From: Neodontobutis hainanensis
Taxonomy: Eukaryota > Chordata > Actinopteri > Gobiiformes > Odontobutidae
Length of the DNA: 64,000 bases
Direction of reading: 5' to 3'
Assembly: GCA_024349245.1 (NCBI GenBank)
Contig: JALDNG010000048.1
Span: forward strand, 5,773,001 to 5,837,000
The notes beneath the pieces are model-generated. The model saw only the letters and a list, made by a program, of their open reading frames with translations. It was not told the origin of the DNA and made no database searches. Below, piece after piece: positions 22,801 through 37,800 of this stretch (its first letter is position 1; each line of letters begins with the position of its first letter). The position numbers and the translations under genes were made by a program.

Positions 22801-25800
22801 GTGGCTGTCAGAGCAGAGCTATGTCCGACACCGGTAGAGCCAATCTGGCAGTTTGAGGCGAAGAGAGTGCCTCACATCCCTGAAACGGCCCGGGGCTGCT
22901 GTTCACTCAGGAGGACACTGCTGTCTGATTAGACCGCTGCACTTCAATTACAAACCAGGACAAGATTGTAAGAGAAGCAGGAGTCCTCTTTAGGTATGTG
23001 TGCTTTACGTATTAATTATCTAATAGCATATTGTAATAGGAATCATCTGTGTGGGAAAAATGAGACGTCATCTGCCCTTTATTATCAAGGAATTTAGTAG
23101 ATGAGAATATTAAATGCATTCTGGAGGTTTTGGCCAATTACATGCTCAGATCTCACGGTCTCAAGTTAGAGACGCTCCCATTGGTCTACACTGATATCAA
23201 CAAGGAAGTAATGGCTACCAACTTAAGGAAAGGGTCTATTTCAGCCCTGGATATGTTTGCTTACACAAAGATTTTGCACAAAAAAGAAAAACTAGTAGTA
23301 GTTATAAAAAAGCAGGAAAGGTAACTATGTTGTTGTTAAGGGGTACGGTTAGCACTGGACGGGTTAATCAAAAAGTCAGGTAATGCAGCTTCATTTCAGA
23401 TTTTTTTTTATTTTAAAGATAATTCTTTGGCCTTTTTGCCTTTTATTTGATAGTAGATAGTTGACATTGGGTAAATGACCTGAGTATGTAGAATGTGCTC
23501 TACTGAGGCGCACCCTCAATTTATGTTTTTGATTTAAAATTATGTAAATTAACCAACCTGTTGTTGAAAGACACCAAATAAATACGAGGAAAGGTAGTCA
23601 TATCGTTTCAGGAAATTTATATAAACTGAAAGCGTAGTGTCTGGGGAAATTAGCCATTTGCTTAAATTTAACACTTTTTAATGGAAATCCATGTTGCTGT
23701 GTTGGCATTAAACCTTATAAACTATTCTAACTGAATTTCAAGTCAACTGTAGCATAATTAAGACAATGGATGTTGCTAGTGATTAGTGCTCATATAACTT
23801 CACAATGTAAAGAAAAGCAGCCAGGCATAGCAGCTCATCTCGGCTGTTCCTTTAACCGCGGTGTACACTGTGTGATTTTCATACCTTCCCTCTAACACAC
23901 ACACCCCGTGAGCAGCTGAGTGGAAACCAAGCTGACACCTAACAAGCGTTGTTGTGCTCAGCAAAGGCTCGAAAAGGACATCTGACGAATGAGCCGTTTA
24001 CACGTGTGGTAGAGAGGACTCTTGCAAAGCCTCTTTTTTTTTTTTTTTAAATCAATTGCACTTTCCTGGCAGTGTATTTAAATAACTGGCTTTTTCCAAC
24101 ACTCTTTAATTTGGCCAAGGGGAAATCATGCCGAGTTATCAAAGCAAAAATGGTGTACACAAAGGTAGAGAGGGCATTGTTGCCTGTGGAGCAGCAGGAG
24201 AGTTTTCTGCTGACCACAACTGCTGTTCAAAATTTATTTGTCTAAAGTGTTTTTGGCTTGTTGCATTAACACTGTGTGAGACAAAATAACAGGTAATTCA
24301 GTTTTGAAAAAACAATGTTAAACGGTTAAGACTGAAAACAATATCTATTTAAATGAATTACAATAAGGATAACTCCACAGTAGATAATGCTTATGAGCTT
24401 CCAAAGTTTTGGTTTTATCCACATGCTGCACATGGTGCTAGTCTGGCCTGACACACCCACTGACCTTCTTAGCGGAGTCAAGTGAGTCTGGAACCCCACC
24501 CATTGAGCCACCCGTAACAATTTAACCTAGTCTCGTTGTCGAATTGTTTACGTCAGATTGTTGATTTTACTGATTGGTATAATCTGCATCTATTTGTCCC
24601 GCCTCGTGGAATCAAGATGGCCTAATTCTTTGTATGGAATAGAAAAAGAATGACTCAGTGACTTGGTTAAATAAAGAAATAAATAAAAAATAGGACACCC
24701 TCAATTGAGATTTTATTGTCTATTTAAATTTTTAAAATCCTGAAATACTGTATTAGGTTTGTCCTTTCATACTGTAATAATCGATCATTATACAATTGTT
24801 TTAATAGTTTGTTTGAATGCACATATTTAGACCCAGAAACATGGCTTTCTTGTTTTTTTGGCCTCAAAAGTTATACAATTATAGGTTCCTCATTAGTTTT
24901 GTGAGTAACCCAGCCTGTCACGGGAGACCATAGACATTTGTACCAGTCCTAATCCCAGATAAATGAAGAGTGTTTGTTTCAGGAAGGGCATCTAGCATAG
25001 AGAAAGGGGGAAAAAAACAAGCAAAATATGCAAACCACCACATTATTCACTGTGGCGACCCCTGAAGGGAGCAGCCAAAAGAAATTGATTTAAGTAGTTA
25101 GTCAGTTCTGCATACGGCCTTGGATGTGCGCCTGCTCTATGACTCGGAAACAAACCTAGAACCCAAAAGCCTTTTGGGGTGTATTCACAAATGAGTTACA
25201 GTAATTGAAAAACAACAGCGGACCATTATTTGTTCAGGGTCTAGTTTATTTATTAATGTTTATTCATTCATTTTCTGGAGCCTATCCCAGAAGCTTTGGG
25301 CATTAGGCGGGGTGGGAGGAAGCCGGAGTACCCGGAGAGAACCCATGGTAACACAGAAAGGAGTTGGCCTAGGATGTCTGATTTGGCCAGGGTTTGACCC
25401 CCATTCATTCTTTGTGACACAAAATCCTTTCTTTCACTCATAGTTAGTGGTTAGCTGAAGCCATTTATTGCCAAACAACTGTGTTTACTCTTTTTAAATC
25501 ATAAACACAACAGAAACTACCCAAATGACCCTGATCAAAAGTTGGTGATTTTGGCCTGATAACATGCACACAAGTGACACAAACAAGTTTGAATGGCGAC
25601 TAAATTTAACCATCATCACCTGTGATCTGTTTGTTTGTAATCAGTGTGTGTATGAAAGGTCAGTGTGTTTCTGGGCTCCTGACCGACCCTTGCATCTTTA
25701 ATCCATTTTCATTTCTGTATTCTGAGTCATGGGAAAAGCAAAATAATTATGAAAGAATCTGCGGAAAAAGGTAATTGAACTGTATAAAACAGGAAAGAAT

Positions 25801-28800
25801 TTGAGAATGCCAATCAGCAGTGTTCAAACTCTAATTAAAAAGTGGAAAATGAGGGATTTTGTTGAAACCAAACCAAGGTCAGCCACAACTGCCAGGAAAA
25901 TTGTTCTGGGTGCAAAAAAAAACCCCCCCAAATAACTTCAGCTGAAATACAGGACTCTGAAAAAAAGTGGTGTGGCTGTTTCAAGATGCACAATAAGGAG
26001 GCACTTGAGAAAGCCATTACTATGCAAATGCCATAAAGCATCCCACTTACAATACGCTAAACAGCACAGAGACAAACCTCAAAACTTCTAGAACAAAGTA
26101 ATTTGTAGTGATGAGACCAAAATTTTTTTTTTTTTTGCCACTACCACAAAATTTGGAGAGGAGTCAACAAGGCCTATGATGAAACGTACACCATTCCTGC
26201 TGTGAAACATGGAGGTGGATCCCTGATGTTCTGGGGATGTGTGAGCTACAAAGGCTCAGGAAATTTGGTCAAACTTGATGCCAAGATAAATGCAGCATGT
26301 TATCAGAAAATACTGGAGGAGGATTTGCACTCATCAGCCCGAAAGCTGCGCATGGGACATACTTGGACGTTCCAACATGACAACAATCCAAAGCACAAGG
26401 CCAAGTCGACCTGTCATTGGCCACAGCAACATAAAGTGAAGGTTCTGGACTGGCCTCAGTATCATTGAGCCACTCTGTGAAGATCTCAGACGTGCAGTTC
26501 ATGCAAGCTTTAGCATCTGAGTAAATAAAGAGCCTCATCCACAACTAATACAAAAATGGCTCCTCCCAACCACTAACTACGAGTTAAAGAAAAGTTTTTG
26601 TGTTATCATTCATATTCTCTGAAAAATGGCCCAAAAAATTACAAATGGCAGGGTATGAGCACAACTGTACACATACCACATTCTTCATTATTTCTTCACA
26701 GTTCCTCTAATAATTTAGTTGGAGCTCAAACAATATCAGCTCAAGATTATTCAGAAAGTTAACTAGTAAAATGTTTGGCTGAATTATGTATCAACAGTGA
26801 AACCAAGAAATAAAGATTAGGGCGTTTTTTTATTTGCAGCTTCAGTATGATGAAGACTTCATAATAAACCTGAACACAAATAGTTTACAGATAACTAAGT
26901 TAGCTGTCTATATCAGCATTGATTAAACACTGAATCTCCTTTGATCATAACTTGAATCTACCAACCTGTCATCATCAGCACTGCACCACAGACATTATAA
27001 TGACAAAAAAACAGCTGCGTCTTACTTCAAAAAAATCTATTCAGGGGAAGCAGTTGAGTCATTGTAATTGTACATTTATAGCAGCCATTGAAAGGCTCTT
27101 GAAAAAGACTCTTGCAGGTTTGATGAGGCGGTTGCCATGCGACAGTCTTTACTCTGTGCCAGGTAGACTCGTCCAGTTAATTTGGCTTTACAGTATGGTG
27201 GATAATTCAGAACAAAAGCATTTAGTGATGGCTTTCTCTGGTTTAAAATGGTCGAACATTCACAAATGGTCTTTGTTTTTTATTTGCTTAGTATTTTGTA
27301 AAATGGGTCTATGGTTACTTATTCTCTACAGTAGGTAATTGTCCTCACACTACTACTTTGGAAAAGCAGACTTTGTGTTTTATATGGCTGCCTATGGGGC
27401 AGTAAAAACACACATTTATAACAGGTAATGCTTTCAAAAGTGCTGTTACTGCAAGTTTATGTCACATGTAACGTATTTACATGCATATAAAGCTTTACTC
27501 AGACAGACATGCAGCAGTGTTTTATAGAGTTTAGCTGTTACTGATACAACCTGCTACTGAAGCCTCTCTGTTTAGTATAGATCTAATCTCAGCAGAGACA
27601 AAGCATCTTTAGTTCACAGGTTACAGGTGTTCCTTTTTGAATCCTTCTAAAATACCATACCAGGATTAACATGGGCAATATGATATGACACAAAAAAAAA
27701 TGTTATTCATGAGTAGCTATTAGAATCACATTTACAAAATAGAAAAACTCAGGTGTGCACAGTGGCAAAGAGGTTAGCACTCCTACCTCACAGAAGGAAG
27801 GTCATGGCTTCGATCCCAGGGTTGGTCAACCCACACGGCTCCTCTGTGTGCGGAGCCAGCATGTCGTCTCTGTGTTACATTTTGAGACAGACATTGATTT
27901 ATGTTACAAAAAAAATGTAATCTCAAGTTACATTAAGAGAAAACCCAGCAATCCCCCTTGGGCAAAGACTATGGCGACAGTGGTGAAAAGAAAACTGCAT
28001 TTAAGAGATAGAAAACCTTTGCAGATCCAGACCTTAGGAGAGTGGCTGTCTGTCAGGACTAGCTAGGGTAAGTTGGCAGAGGAGAGGCAAAGAGACAAGA
28101 TCTAGCACGTTGTAGTCTAAGTAGGTTAGAGGTCTTCTTTCAATGCGCTAAAAACAGCTGAAAATTATTTGCAAGAGAGCCATCCAGTCTTTTCAATTCA
28201 CTCAGAAACAATACTAATCAAGCTTGTTAAAAAGTGACAATGATCTGACACTACAATAACTCCCATCAGGTGGGTCTCTCCACCATGTGCAGATGTTAAA
28301 CTGGCTTTTGTTCTTTGAGGAAAGCCTGTCTGTATCATCCACGCTAGTGTAAAAGGCTTGTTCTCGATTTAAACCTTTCCTCCCTGTAGCTGACTGTTAT
28401 GATGACCTGCTGTACTATATGCATGTCTCTCTGCTCAGCAAGACTTTGATCATTGGCCGTCAGCTTCTCTGCGTGCAAGCCCACGTCCTATAATCACCTC
28501 TCCTCAGTGTGGAGTCGAGCTGTGGAGTTTTGTTGTAGTTTGTGGTAGCATCTCCTTCTAAACCTGGCATTTCAGAAACACATTTTTTTAGAAACAAATG
28601 AACCTCGGAGCCTCTTGGTTATGCTTACAGTTTCCAATAACGTTATAGATGGCTCATTAGTTTGTACTAAGTACTTTAAGAAGATAACATTTTTGCTCGG
28701 CACTCTAATGTATGAATAGCTCAGTGGTCGCAAAATTACTGCAGAAAGCTTAAGTTAAACTCGGAAGAAAAAGAAATAAACTGTCCGGGGAAAGACAGAA

Positions 28801-31800
28801 GTGACAAGAATGGAAATTGCAAATGCAAGTTTAGCTGACGGCCCTTATTCATGAGTTCCCAGCTGAGAAATTATGCTACTTTACATTGTTTTGTTTTTTT
28901 TATTAACTCTATTATGTCTGTCTTTCAGGTGGAGGTTTACCTTCTATCTTTACATATTTACCTATGGAGTCCGCTTTCTTAAAAAGGTATGTGCTTTTGA
29001 AAACTACATCTCAAGTTTTCATTTCAAGATATAATTATATTAAACCTCATCATTCATCCTCACAAAATCAAAATCACTTTTATTCCGCGCCTTTACATCT
29101 CTAAAACAAAGTTAATGTGGCTTTAAACCGTATTTTACCATTTACCCCCTTTGTTTACATGGGAAAGATTGTTTTGAGTGTGTAACCCATTCACAGTAAA
29201 TGCTCACAGAGGTTAGAGTTATTCAAAAACTGACCTCAATTTGCATTTTTCTTGGCCTTAAAAAATTAAAGAAAGGAGCAAAGGTTTAGGTTTGTTTACA
29301 GCATTCACCTGGGAATCCTGCATAGTATGCCTTTTAAGTTAATGTAATTTGGGTTAGTTTTAATTTACAATATTAGTATAAATTGGTATTAGCTAGTGTT
29401 GCAGTACCTAAGACCGGTCCTAAAACCTCTTGCACAAGCGGCACAGATTGAAGGGGTGTTGGGACAGACCCCATCTACCATTCAGAAGGTGAAAATCTGT
29501 AACTTGTATTCTGTATCTTCACATTCAACACTTTTCTTAAATATATATATAGAGAGAAATAAAGGGATAATAAAGAGATAATTCAATTATAAGTCAAAAT
29601 GATTTGCCCGGTTACAGCCTTAAATCAGACTGTAGTGTGACCAGCTGTAAGAGTCAGTGACACCAGAGTTTCTTTATATGTTTAAATTCAACTCCACTTT
29701 TACTCTGCCAAAGGGGACATTCCAATGGCATGTTTTTGTGCAGCCTTAGTTTGATGGCTTCTGGCTATTTTCTTGCAGCAGCTTTTTAAGACACAGTCTG
29801 TTTAATAACTCTCTGGTTTCCTTGTTTGCTTGTGCCAAGTCACAGGACTGTATTAAATGAGGGCACAAGGGATTCAATTTCACTAATGAAATTTGTAATA
29901 AATTCAGTATTCAGTGAACGCACAGGAACAGTTCACCACCAAGTTTGTGATCCTCTGAAACCTAATGACTGTCAGTTGAGATTGTCATCTTTCCGAGGTT
30001 AAATACTGTCTGCGCGGCAAAAGGGGATTAATACAACTCCCTCTTCCTCCGCTCATTAAGAATACATTAGATAACAGAGTAAGAGGGTCGAGATAGCAGA
30101 GCGGGGCAAATCTTTCAATGAAATAAAGTTGCGTGACCAAGCACTTTTCTTTGTGGAAGTAGTTCATTCCTCAGTGAACTCTGCTGCAGGCCGCCGTGTC
30201 TCTTTGGGATTTATTAATAGAGTGATGTGGAGGGCAGTGCAGGAGAAATAAAGTCACTTGGACTGATGGGTCAAATACATCTCTTATTTATGACGTGCGT
30301 TATTGCCATGCAACAACCTGGTAACATTTGACAGTGTACTGTTACTGTACAGTAGTCAGTTTCTGTATTAGTAACAATGTGTTGAATACTATTCATCCTC
30401 CACATAGCCCGCCATATTCTTCATTCATCTTTTCATTGAATTCAGCACCCCAAACATATTTGACTGTCTGGACATATATTTGAAACACGTCATAACCCAG
30501 AGAGCTGCCAATTCACAGGCCTTGATAGTCCCTACGTGGATACGCCCTAGATGCTTATAGAATTTTTAATTCAGTGTTTCCTGCCCAATGTCAAATTGTA
30601 TTATTTTAATATTCCCGAGTCAAGCTTATAAATGTCTATGTGCAATTAATAACATGAATGGCTAATGGCCTAACACTTGTAGTTTGATTTATTAAAATCA
30701 AAGATGAAAATTGAATAAAACGGGAACATTGGTGTAAAAAATATACCATAGGTTTGTAAAGGAACCATTCAGACCTTAATGACTTAATGCTGGGTTGAGT
30801 ATTTTTCATTGCTGTAAAATCTTGTTTAAGTGACTGAATAGCTTTCAGAAAGTCCATTGTAGAAGGATTCTCCATGTTTTTAGCGTAGTCAGTGTGGCCA
30901 GGCCCTGGGAAGCATAAATCTCGTTCTTCATAGAAATCCATGTTTGTTTTTTTCATTGAAACCTTCTGTCTTCTTTTGCTTGCCTTCAGTTACCTATTTT
31001 GTCATATCTACTGACATTGACCCTAATGTTAATAAATCTTACTTTTCTGTTACTATGGCCCTGCTTAAAATTTTTAGAAAGTATCTAAAGAATAGCAACC
31101 GAGCATCTGCTTAATGTGCCACCATAGACTGATCAGATTTCAAGTGGCCAGTCTTAACACAAGGTTAAGATGTGTTAAAGGCATCTTCAGCGAGTGTTTC
31201 CATGCACTCAAGTATGCCGGTTAGGAGTAGTTTTTTTAATTATCTCATTTAAGTTTTTGTGCATGTAAAGGTTATATCCTGAGGATTGACATAACCAGGA
31301 TACTCAAGTGCATGTAAATGTACTTGTGTCCTGAGAGATTATAAGGACACATTTGGAGGTGGCCTGTTTCCCTTGAATCTGGATATTTTCAGATCACTGT
31401 GGAGTTGTGATTGGGTCAAAGTCCTAGCTCACATTGAAAGACCTGTTTTTCTGCAACACGTCATTTTCTTTCATCACAACGTCACACTTGGAAGAGCACC
31501 ATGTCTTTGTATTTAACCTCTTAATTAGATTTGTGTCACTGAGGCAGTGGCGTCCACAATTTAATGTAGGGTCATTAGTGAAGCGTTATATTTGATCAAA
31601 GATGGAGATGAAGTGAGAATAATGAGAGAGAGAATTATACTGCAGACTTTTAAGGGCGTCTAAGTTAAGAATAGTGGAAAAACATTAAAAATGAACAAGA
31701 CAATGAAGGATGGCACAAAATGGCACTTGGGAACACAAAGTCAGCTTGGGTTGGGATTCACTTGCCATTTTAACATGGGCTATAGTCTGGGTCTTGGCTG

Positions 31801-34800
31801 TATTATTTAATGTCAGTCTGTTTTTCCTGCAGACGCCATGGCTTTGGAACACTAAAGAGTGCTGGTACAACTACCCCTACCAGGTAATTTATGTTGCATC
31901 TGAACCAGCTCATTGTACCTACTGTACTGTATCTCAAGATGTGCTGTTGTTTTTCTTTTGTTTTTTTTAGCCGCTGACTGTGGACATCCATTATTACTAC
32001 ATATTGGAGCTGTCTTTCTACCTGTCTCTACTCTTTTCTCAGTTCACAGACATCAGGAGGAAGGTAAGACTATACACACATTGTTCTAAAACATTTTGTC
32101 ACTGTTGGTACAGCTCTTAATATTTTGTCTACATGCTGGTGCACATTTGCTTTGTGACTCTGTGTGAGTATTTTTAATGATGGATGAAATGCCCAAAATT
32201 TCCTGAGTAAAAAAAATCAACACCTATTCAGCTACCAGAAATTATATATAATGTTTTGACTGAAAGGTTGCCACCAATTTAGGATTAGGTTTGACCTTTT
32301 TATCATCTAATCTGGTTCCCATACATCACAGATTCTGGTTTTCATTTTCTTTCAGTTTGCTTGAATCAGACAATAATTTCGCAAAAATATTGACCTCTGA
32401 ACAGTTTTGTATTTCTCATTATTTTAGGCAAATAGGATAGTTTTGTGGCATATGTGCAGAGGAGAAAGCACAATTGTTGATGACTAAGTACAATTCTTTC
32501 ACAATCTGAACAAAAATACAAGAAATTCAAAAGGAATGATTTGAGTTTGAATTCTTCACACTGTGTTTAATAACCAGGCCAAGCGCTTTAGTCAGTTGTC
32601 AAAATTTATTGAATATAAAGTTTTGGGTAAACATTTACACCCTCTGGAGGCGAGAAGTATAAAAGAAGTCCGATGTCTTTGAATGAGTAATGTTGTAAAA
32701 GCAAAAGTGGAAAATTGGAAAAAGTGAAAATGTGAACTTTTGTCTTCTTCGGTTTCTGTGTTACACATTGTTAAGCTTTGATTGACATAAAATTATTCAG
32801 CTTTTCCATGTGCAATTATGTATCATTATAACTGTATTTTAGACTGTAACAATAAAAAAGTGTCTTAGCAATGATACAACTGTGGCCTATTATATGGCAT
32901 AATGCTCTGACATGTACCAGTAAACAATTTTAGTTTAGAGTAATGTAGGTTTGAAAAAAAACTAGATTAACTAAGCAGTATTATGTGACGCTCTGAGGCT
33001 GCCGTAGTTTGAGCAATAGTCAGAATAATTCCAGGTGTTGGGGACATACGTATAACCCTTGTGCAATATAAAAAGAAGGACTGAAACTGGGCCTGGTAAT
33101 TAATATGGATGAATGAAATTGTCCTTAATTTTAATAAAAAATACTTATTAAAAGAATGATAACACTGATTATGAGAGATTAATGACGAGAAACTAAGAAA
33201 CACTTGTGTTTTTGTCCCGTTCTAAAGATTTGCAATAAGAAATGTTCTGTTTTAAGTAAAGCCTTGACTGTTCCAGTTTTGTCAGTGTCATTCAAACCAA
33301 GCAAACATTGTCAGCTTTCATGAACAATCTATGTCTGCAACATTCCACAGGCCACATTCAACCTTTTGTTTGTGAACATGCCATCACTTCTGGTTCATTT
33401 AGTGTCAATTTGCATGCTTGCTCCTTGGCTCTGCCCTGTCCACCACACAACTCAATCATAGTACTCCTGTGACGCGGCGCTCTGTCATCTCTTTGTTGAC
33501 TGTTGGCATGTTGTCTGTTTTTTGTTTCTCCTTTCAGTTTTTTCATGCACAGTATCCACACACTGAGGAGGTCCTCCCTGCATCCCCTGCCAATTCCAGT
33601 ATGTCCTCCCTGCACAATCGCCTTGCTTCCATTCTGCATCTTCTGCATCACTCCACGCTTTTTTTTTCTCTCATTTTGGGTTGCATTCAATGACACAAGA
33701 AAACATTTTAGTCAAAAGTTTGTTCATTCATTCATTCATTCATGTTATATTAATCATTCTAACCACATTTCAGTGGGTTACTACTCTCAAAGTGGCTCAT
33801 ACAAAAAAAGAATTGGCATCAAACTCAAGCTCCTTTTAACACCTTTCAATTTTTAAGTCATGATAAAAGCCACTGATAGACATAAAGAAGGGGCAATACA
33901 ATTATATTTGATACTGATTAAAGCCGCTGTAAAAGAAAATGCATTACACTGACTTGATTTTGGATGAGAATGATGAAAACGTGTTTATTCGTCCATCTCT
34001 TTCTGTTTAGTCACATTAGGGGTTGCAGTAATTATCCTTGACACTGGCCAGTTAGTGGCAGGGTTGACATATAAACATAGACGATGACAGACATGCATAT
34101 CTGTGGACGGTGGGAAAAATCCAAAGAATTTAAAGAGAACCTACGGTAACACGGAGCGGACATATGTAGACTCCTCACAGAATGTGTGTGAGTGTCAGCC
34201 GGCCTGGGTATGGAACCAACAACCTTCTTGCTGTTACGTTGGAGTAAAAATGTTGACGCCTCCATAATTTCTAAGAATTTGGACAAAGTGAGCTCCAAAC
34301 CTCAGTGACCTCGATGCTGTGTTTGGCAATGGAAGACATTTAATAAATTTGCAGGGTATTTAGCACTTCTACCTCACAGCAAGAAGGAGCTGGCCTTTTT
34401 GTGTTTGCATTTCCTCACCAAGCTACTGTGTACATATAATTGAAAATCCTCATTGTGAATGAATGTCTCTAAACATTAGCCCTGTGATTAATTGGTGATC
34501 GACTGGCCTACCCCCCACCACACCACAGACCTTTATAATATGAAAGAGTTCCCTGACCAATAAGCCGACAATATTATTACTGTTTACTCAAACACAAAAT
34601 GAGGTCTATTTCTTCCATGCATATAAAAAATAATAATAATAATTTAAATTGTAATGTAATGTAAAAATACCATTCAGTTGCTATTAGGATATTTGGTTTT
34701 TAGACTCCTGGTGGGGTAGTAATAAAAAAACTGCATAACTTTTCATGATTTTCAGCTAATAAAACATTTGTGCAACTACACTGCTACAAACTCACAAACA

Positions 34801-37800
34801 AGAATGTTAAGCATTGATAAATATTCTAAATATTATAGGACAAGTAGAAAAGTGTCTTCAAGTGACAGGTATAAAATACAGTAAAAAAAAAAAAAATTGG
34901 CACATAAATCCTAAAACTAAATGAAATATAAAAATAATAGTGTGGATTTTCATTTTGAAAGTAGAATCCATTTTACTCACAGTAGTCACGTCCCTAACAC
35001 TCTTTGTCCCCATCTGTGCTCTGGTGTTAGATGCAGTGGGTAGTGGCAGTGACTCAAACAGCTTTGATACTTTTTTTTCTTCTTTAATTACGTGTCATTT
35101 CCCTGGCAACTGTACCCACAGGATTTCCTGATCATGTTCTTGCACCATGCGACAACCATTTCCCTCATCACCTTCTCCTACGTCAACAACATGGCACGAG
35201 TGGGAACCCTGGTTATGTGTCTCCACGACGCAGCCGACGTGCTCATAGAGGTCAGCATCAATAAGTGTCAGTTATCTTTATTTATATGGGGAGGGCCAAA
35301 TGTAATGTAATATACTCTATTTTTCATGAGCATCCTGTTTTTATGCAATGAAGTGGTGTAAATATGGAAAAAATAGAACATTGACAAAATATACTTGCCT
35401 AAATAAAGGTTTTGGAATTCATGTGTCCAAGTCCCAAAAGAAAGAAGTTATGGGATCTTCTAGAAATCTTTAACAATTTGCCTTCTGTAGCACAAGGAAT
35501 GCAAGTCTTATTTGTAATAAAAAGCTAGTTAATTCAGTTTATCATAAACTAAACACCAGTATATATGTAGGAGGTCACCCTTTCAGCATTTGTATCATCC
35601 AGACTTTTTCAGGAAAATCTCATATACTTTTGTTTTGTTAGCATTTAAAAATAACTTTAATTTTACTGATTTATTTATTTATTTTAACCGATTTAAACTG
35701 TAGGGGACAAGTGGACCTAAAATGGAGCCTTGTGGAACTCCTTGCCTGTGGAACACAGCTTGTGTTCTGTTTGGAAAGAATTAGACAAAGCACTTATTGT
35801 CAAATCCAATGATTTCCAGGCCTTTTTAAAAGTATATAAGTTAAATTAAGTTTTAAAAAGTGTTAATACAGAATTTCAGTAAAAATAAATGTATATCAAA
35901 AATAAAATATACTGTATATTATTGTGTAATATTAACTTTGTTTTGTTGTTGTATTTCCTCAGGCTGCTAAAATGGCCAACTATGCCAAATGTCAGATACT
36001 CTGCAACCTCCTGTTTGCAATGTTTGCAATTCTCTTCATAAGTTCCAGGCTGGGAGTTTATCCTGTCTGGTGAGTGTCTTCTCAATCATACACTAGGTTG
36101 AGGCCCAAAAGTGGGTCCCGGGACATTTATGTAATCCAGAAAATCCAGAAATCCAGGTCTTTAAAATACAAAAGATATGGTCATGGTCAAGCCATTTGAT
36201 GCATTTTTAGCCCTTGTTTTTTGTGGTTTTGAAGGGCTCTCTAGCACCAACTCGACTGATTATTCTGATTAAACAGTTTTAAAACAACAACTGCTGTTTT
36301 ATTTTATTAGCTCATGCTAGCATCTCAATGTACTATACTGCTTTCCTCAAGACAGTTGTGTGTAGTCACAAGCAGTTCTTCTGTTCTTATAAGAATATAA
36401 TAGGCCCTAGTACCAGTAAAATGGTTTTGGATAGGTTTAAAGTGGTTTACCTCAGGCCTTAATTGATTTTGGTGACCAGTTATAAATGCATTCAACCTGG
36501 TTATTACCAGAGTTGGACTTTAAGTGAATTTGAAGGGACTAAACCTGGTTATAACCAAATTAGAAAAAAACGCTTATCCACATACTTTAACAAACTTTAA
36601 ACAAGGATTCAGAGTGACTAAAATTATTTTTAAACAGACCAGGAAATTGGATTGTAATTTATCTTTTCTATTTTGGATAATCCCCTCAAAAAGCCCAGAA
36701 AACACTGTTCTGGATCCATTCTCTGCTTATTTTTTGACGTTAGCCTGTCATTTACATTCTACACAAAGCACACAGTTATTTTTGGGAGACTGCAGTTGCA
36801 TCAGGATCAGTCATGAACACACAAGTGTTTTTGTACTACTTTCTCCACAGTTTGCAGTTGAGACACATCTCTGTGAATTTTGTTGCTAAGTAATAGTTAC
36901 TATGGATACGGCAGCTTTAACCTTCTCTAAGAAAACCAAACAAATCAGCCAATAAAAACCAGTCTATTATGGTCAGTGTGTTTTTATAGAGAGCAAAGCA
37001 ATCAGGCATTACAGAGCATAACAATAGCTTTTTGCAGCTACATCTGTTCAGTAATCTCACTCACAGCCTGAACCGTTCTGTGTCCTCTGCAAAATCATTG
37101 GCAGTGTCTTTGTTTTGCCACGTATTTGAAAGTCTAATTAAGCGGTGAATCCCAATTACAATTGTGTGCTGAGCTGAGCACATTTGTCGAGTTACCACAA
37201 ATCCCTTGAAAGTGTGCGCAAATAATCATCAGCAGCAGTGTTATCGTGCCTTCAACAAGTCGGGAGAGATGGGATGCACAGAAAGGCGCTGGCAGATGAA
37301 ACTTCAGACAATTTGATTATTGGTTAATCATTAATAGTAACACTGGATATTGTGAATGGTTGTATCCAGATAGAGTCCTCTGGCTTCTTTCCTCACAGCA
37401 ATATAATAATAAAAATCTCGTACATTTTCGTCACCCTCCGCCGCAGCAGTTGTAAAGTTGTCATTACTGTAAAGCGGTTGCCATGGCGTCAGTTTCTGGA
37501 GGATGATTCACAGACAGCCATTTGAAAGAGGTTGCCGAGGGATAAATATAACACTGGACTTGTATTATGCCAGAACGAGTAATACATCTCTCTCAGTGAA
37601 GTGTTCATGAAGACACAAATAAAATGGAAGACCGTAGCGTGTGATGCTAATGCACAAGGTCAGGTGTTTTGGGAGATGGAGTAGAGCCACGTTGTTTCTA
37701 GTCACTGCCACTTTGGGGCTACGTTTACATTGTGCTGAAAAGTGTTTTCCAAATGATAGGAGGTGGGACAAGTTTGTGTTTCTATCATTATGATATTGTC

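Larger units (their letters stand above)
21390..28928 (+). other. cers6 intron 3 (7.5 kb, GC donor)
   Basis: Largest intron in the window. It starts GCAAGT and ends TCTTTCAG. It contains a LINE-tail repeat (24905-25086), a dispersed repeat (25260-25420), a degenerate Tc1 element (25740-26665) and a tRNA-derived repeat (27755-27900). The rest is AT-rich with no exon-like frames. Whether 22740-23000 (GC-richer) is conserved cannot be judged by eye. Confidence 0.7.
32064..35121 (+). other. cers6 intron 6
   Basis: GT-AG intron holding two dispersed-repeat fragments (34050-34240 and 34345-34530), a short TTCA tract (33723-33743) and otherwise unassigned AT-rich sequence. Confidence 0.6.

Noticed and set aside
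26202..26468. Active Tc1 transposase
   Set aside because: Frameshifts, homopolymer interruptions and the missing third acidic residue show it is a remnant.
36524..36889. 121-residue plus-strand ORF in cers6 intron 8
   Set aside because: No similarity to known domains and no plausible splice sites; consistent with chance in a 2 kb intron.
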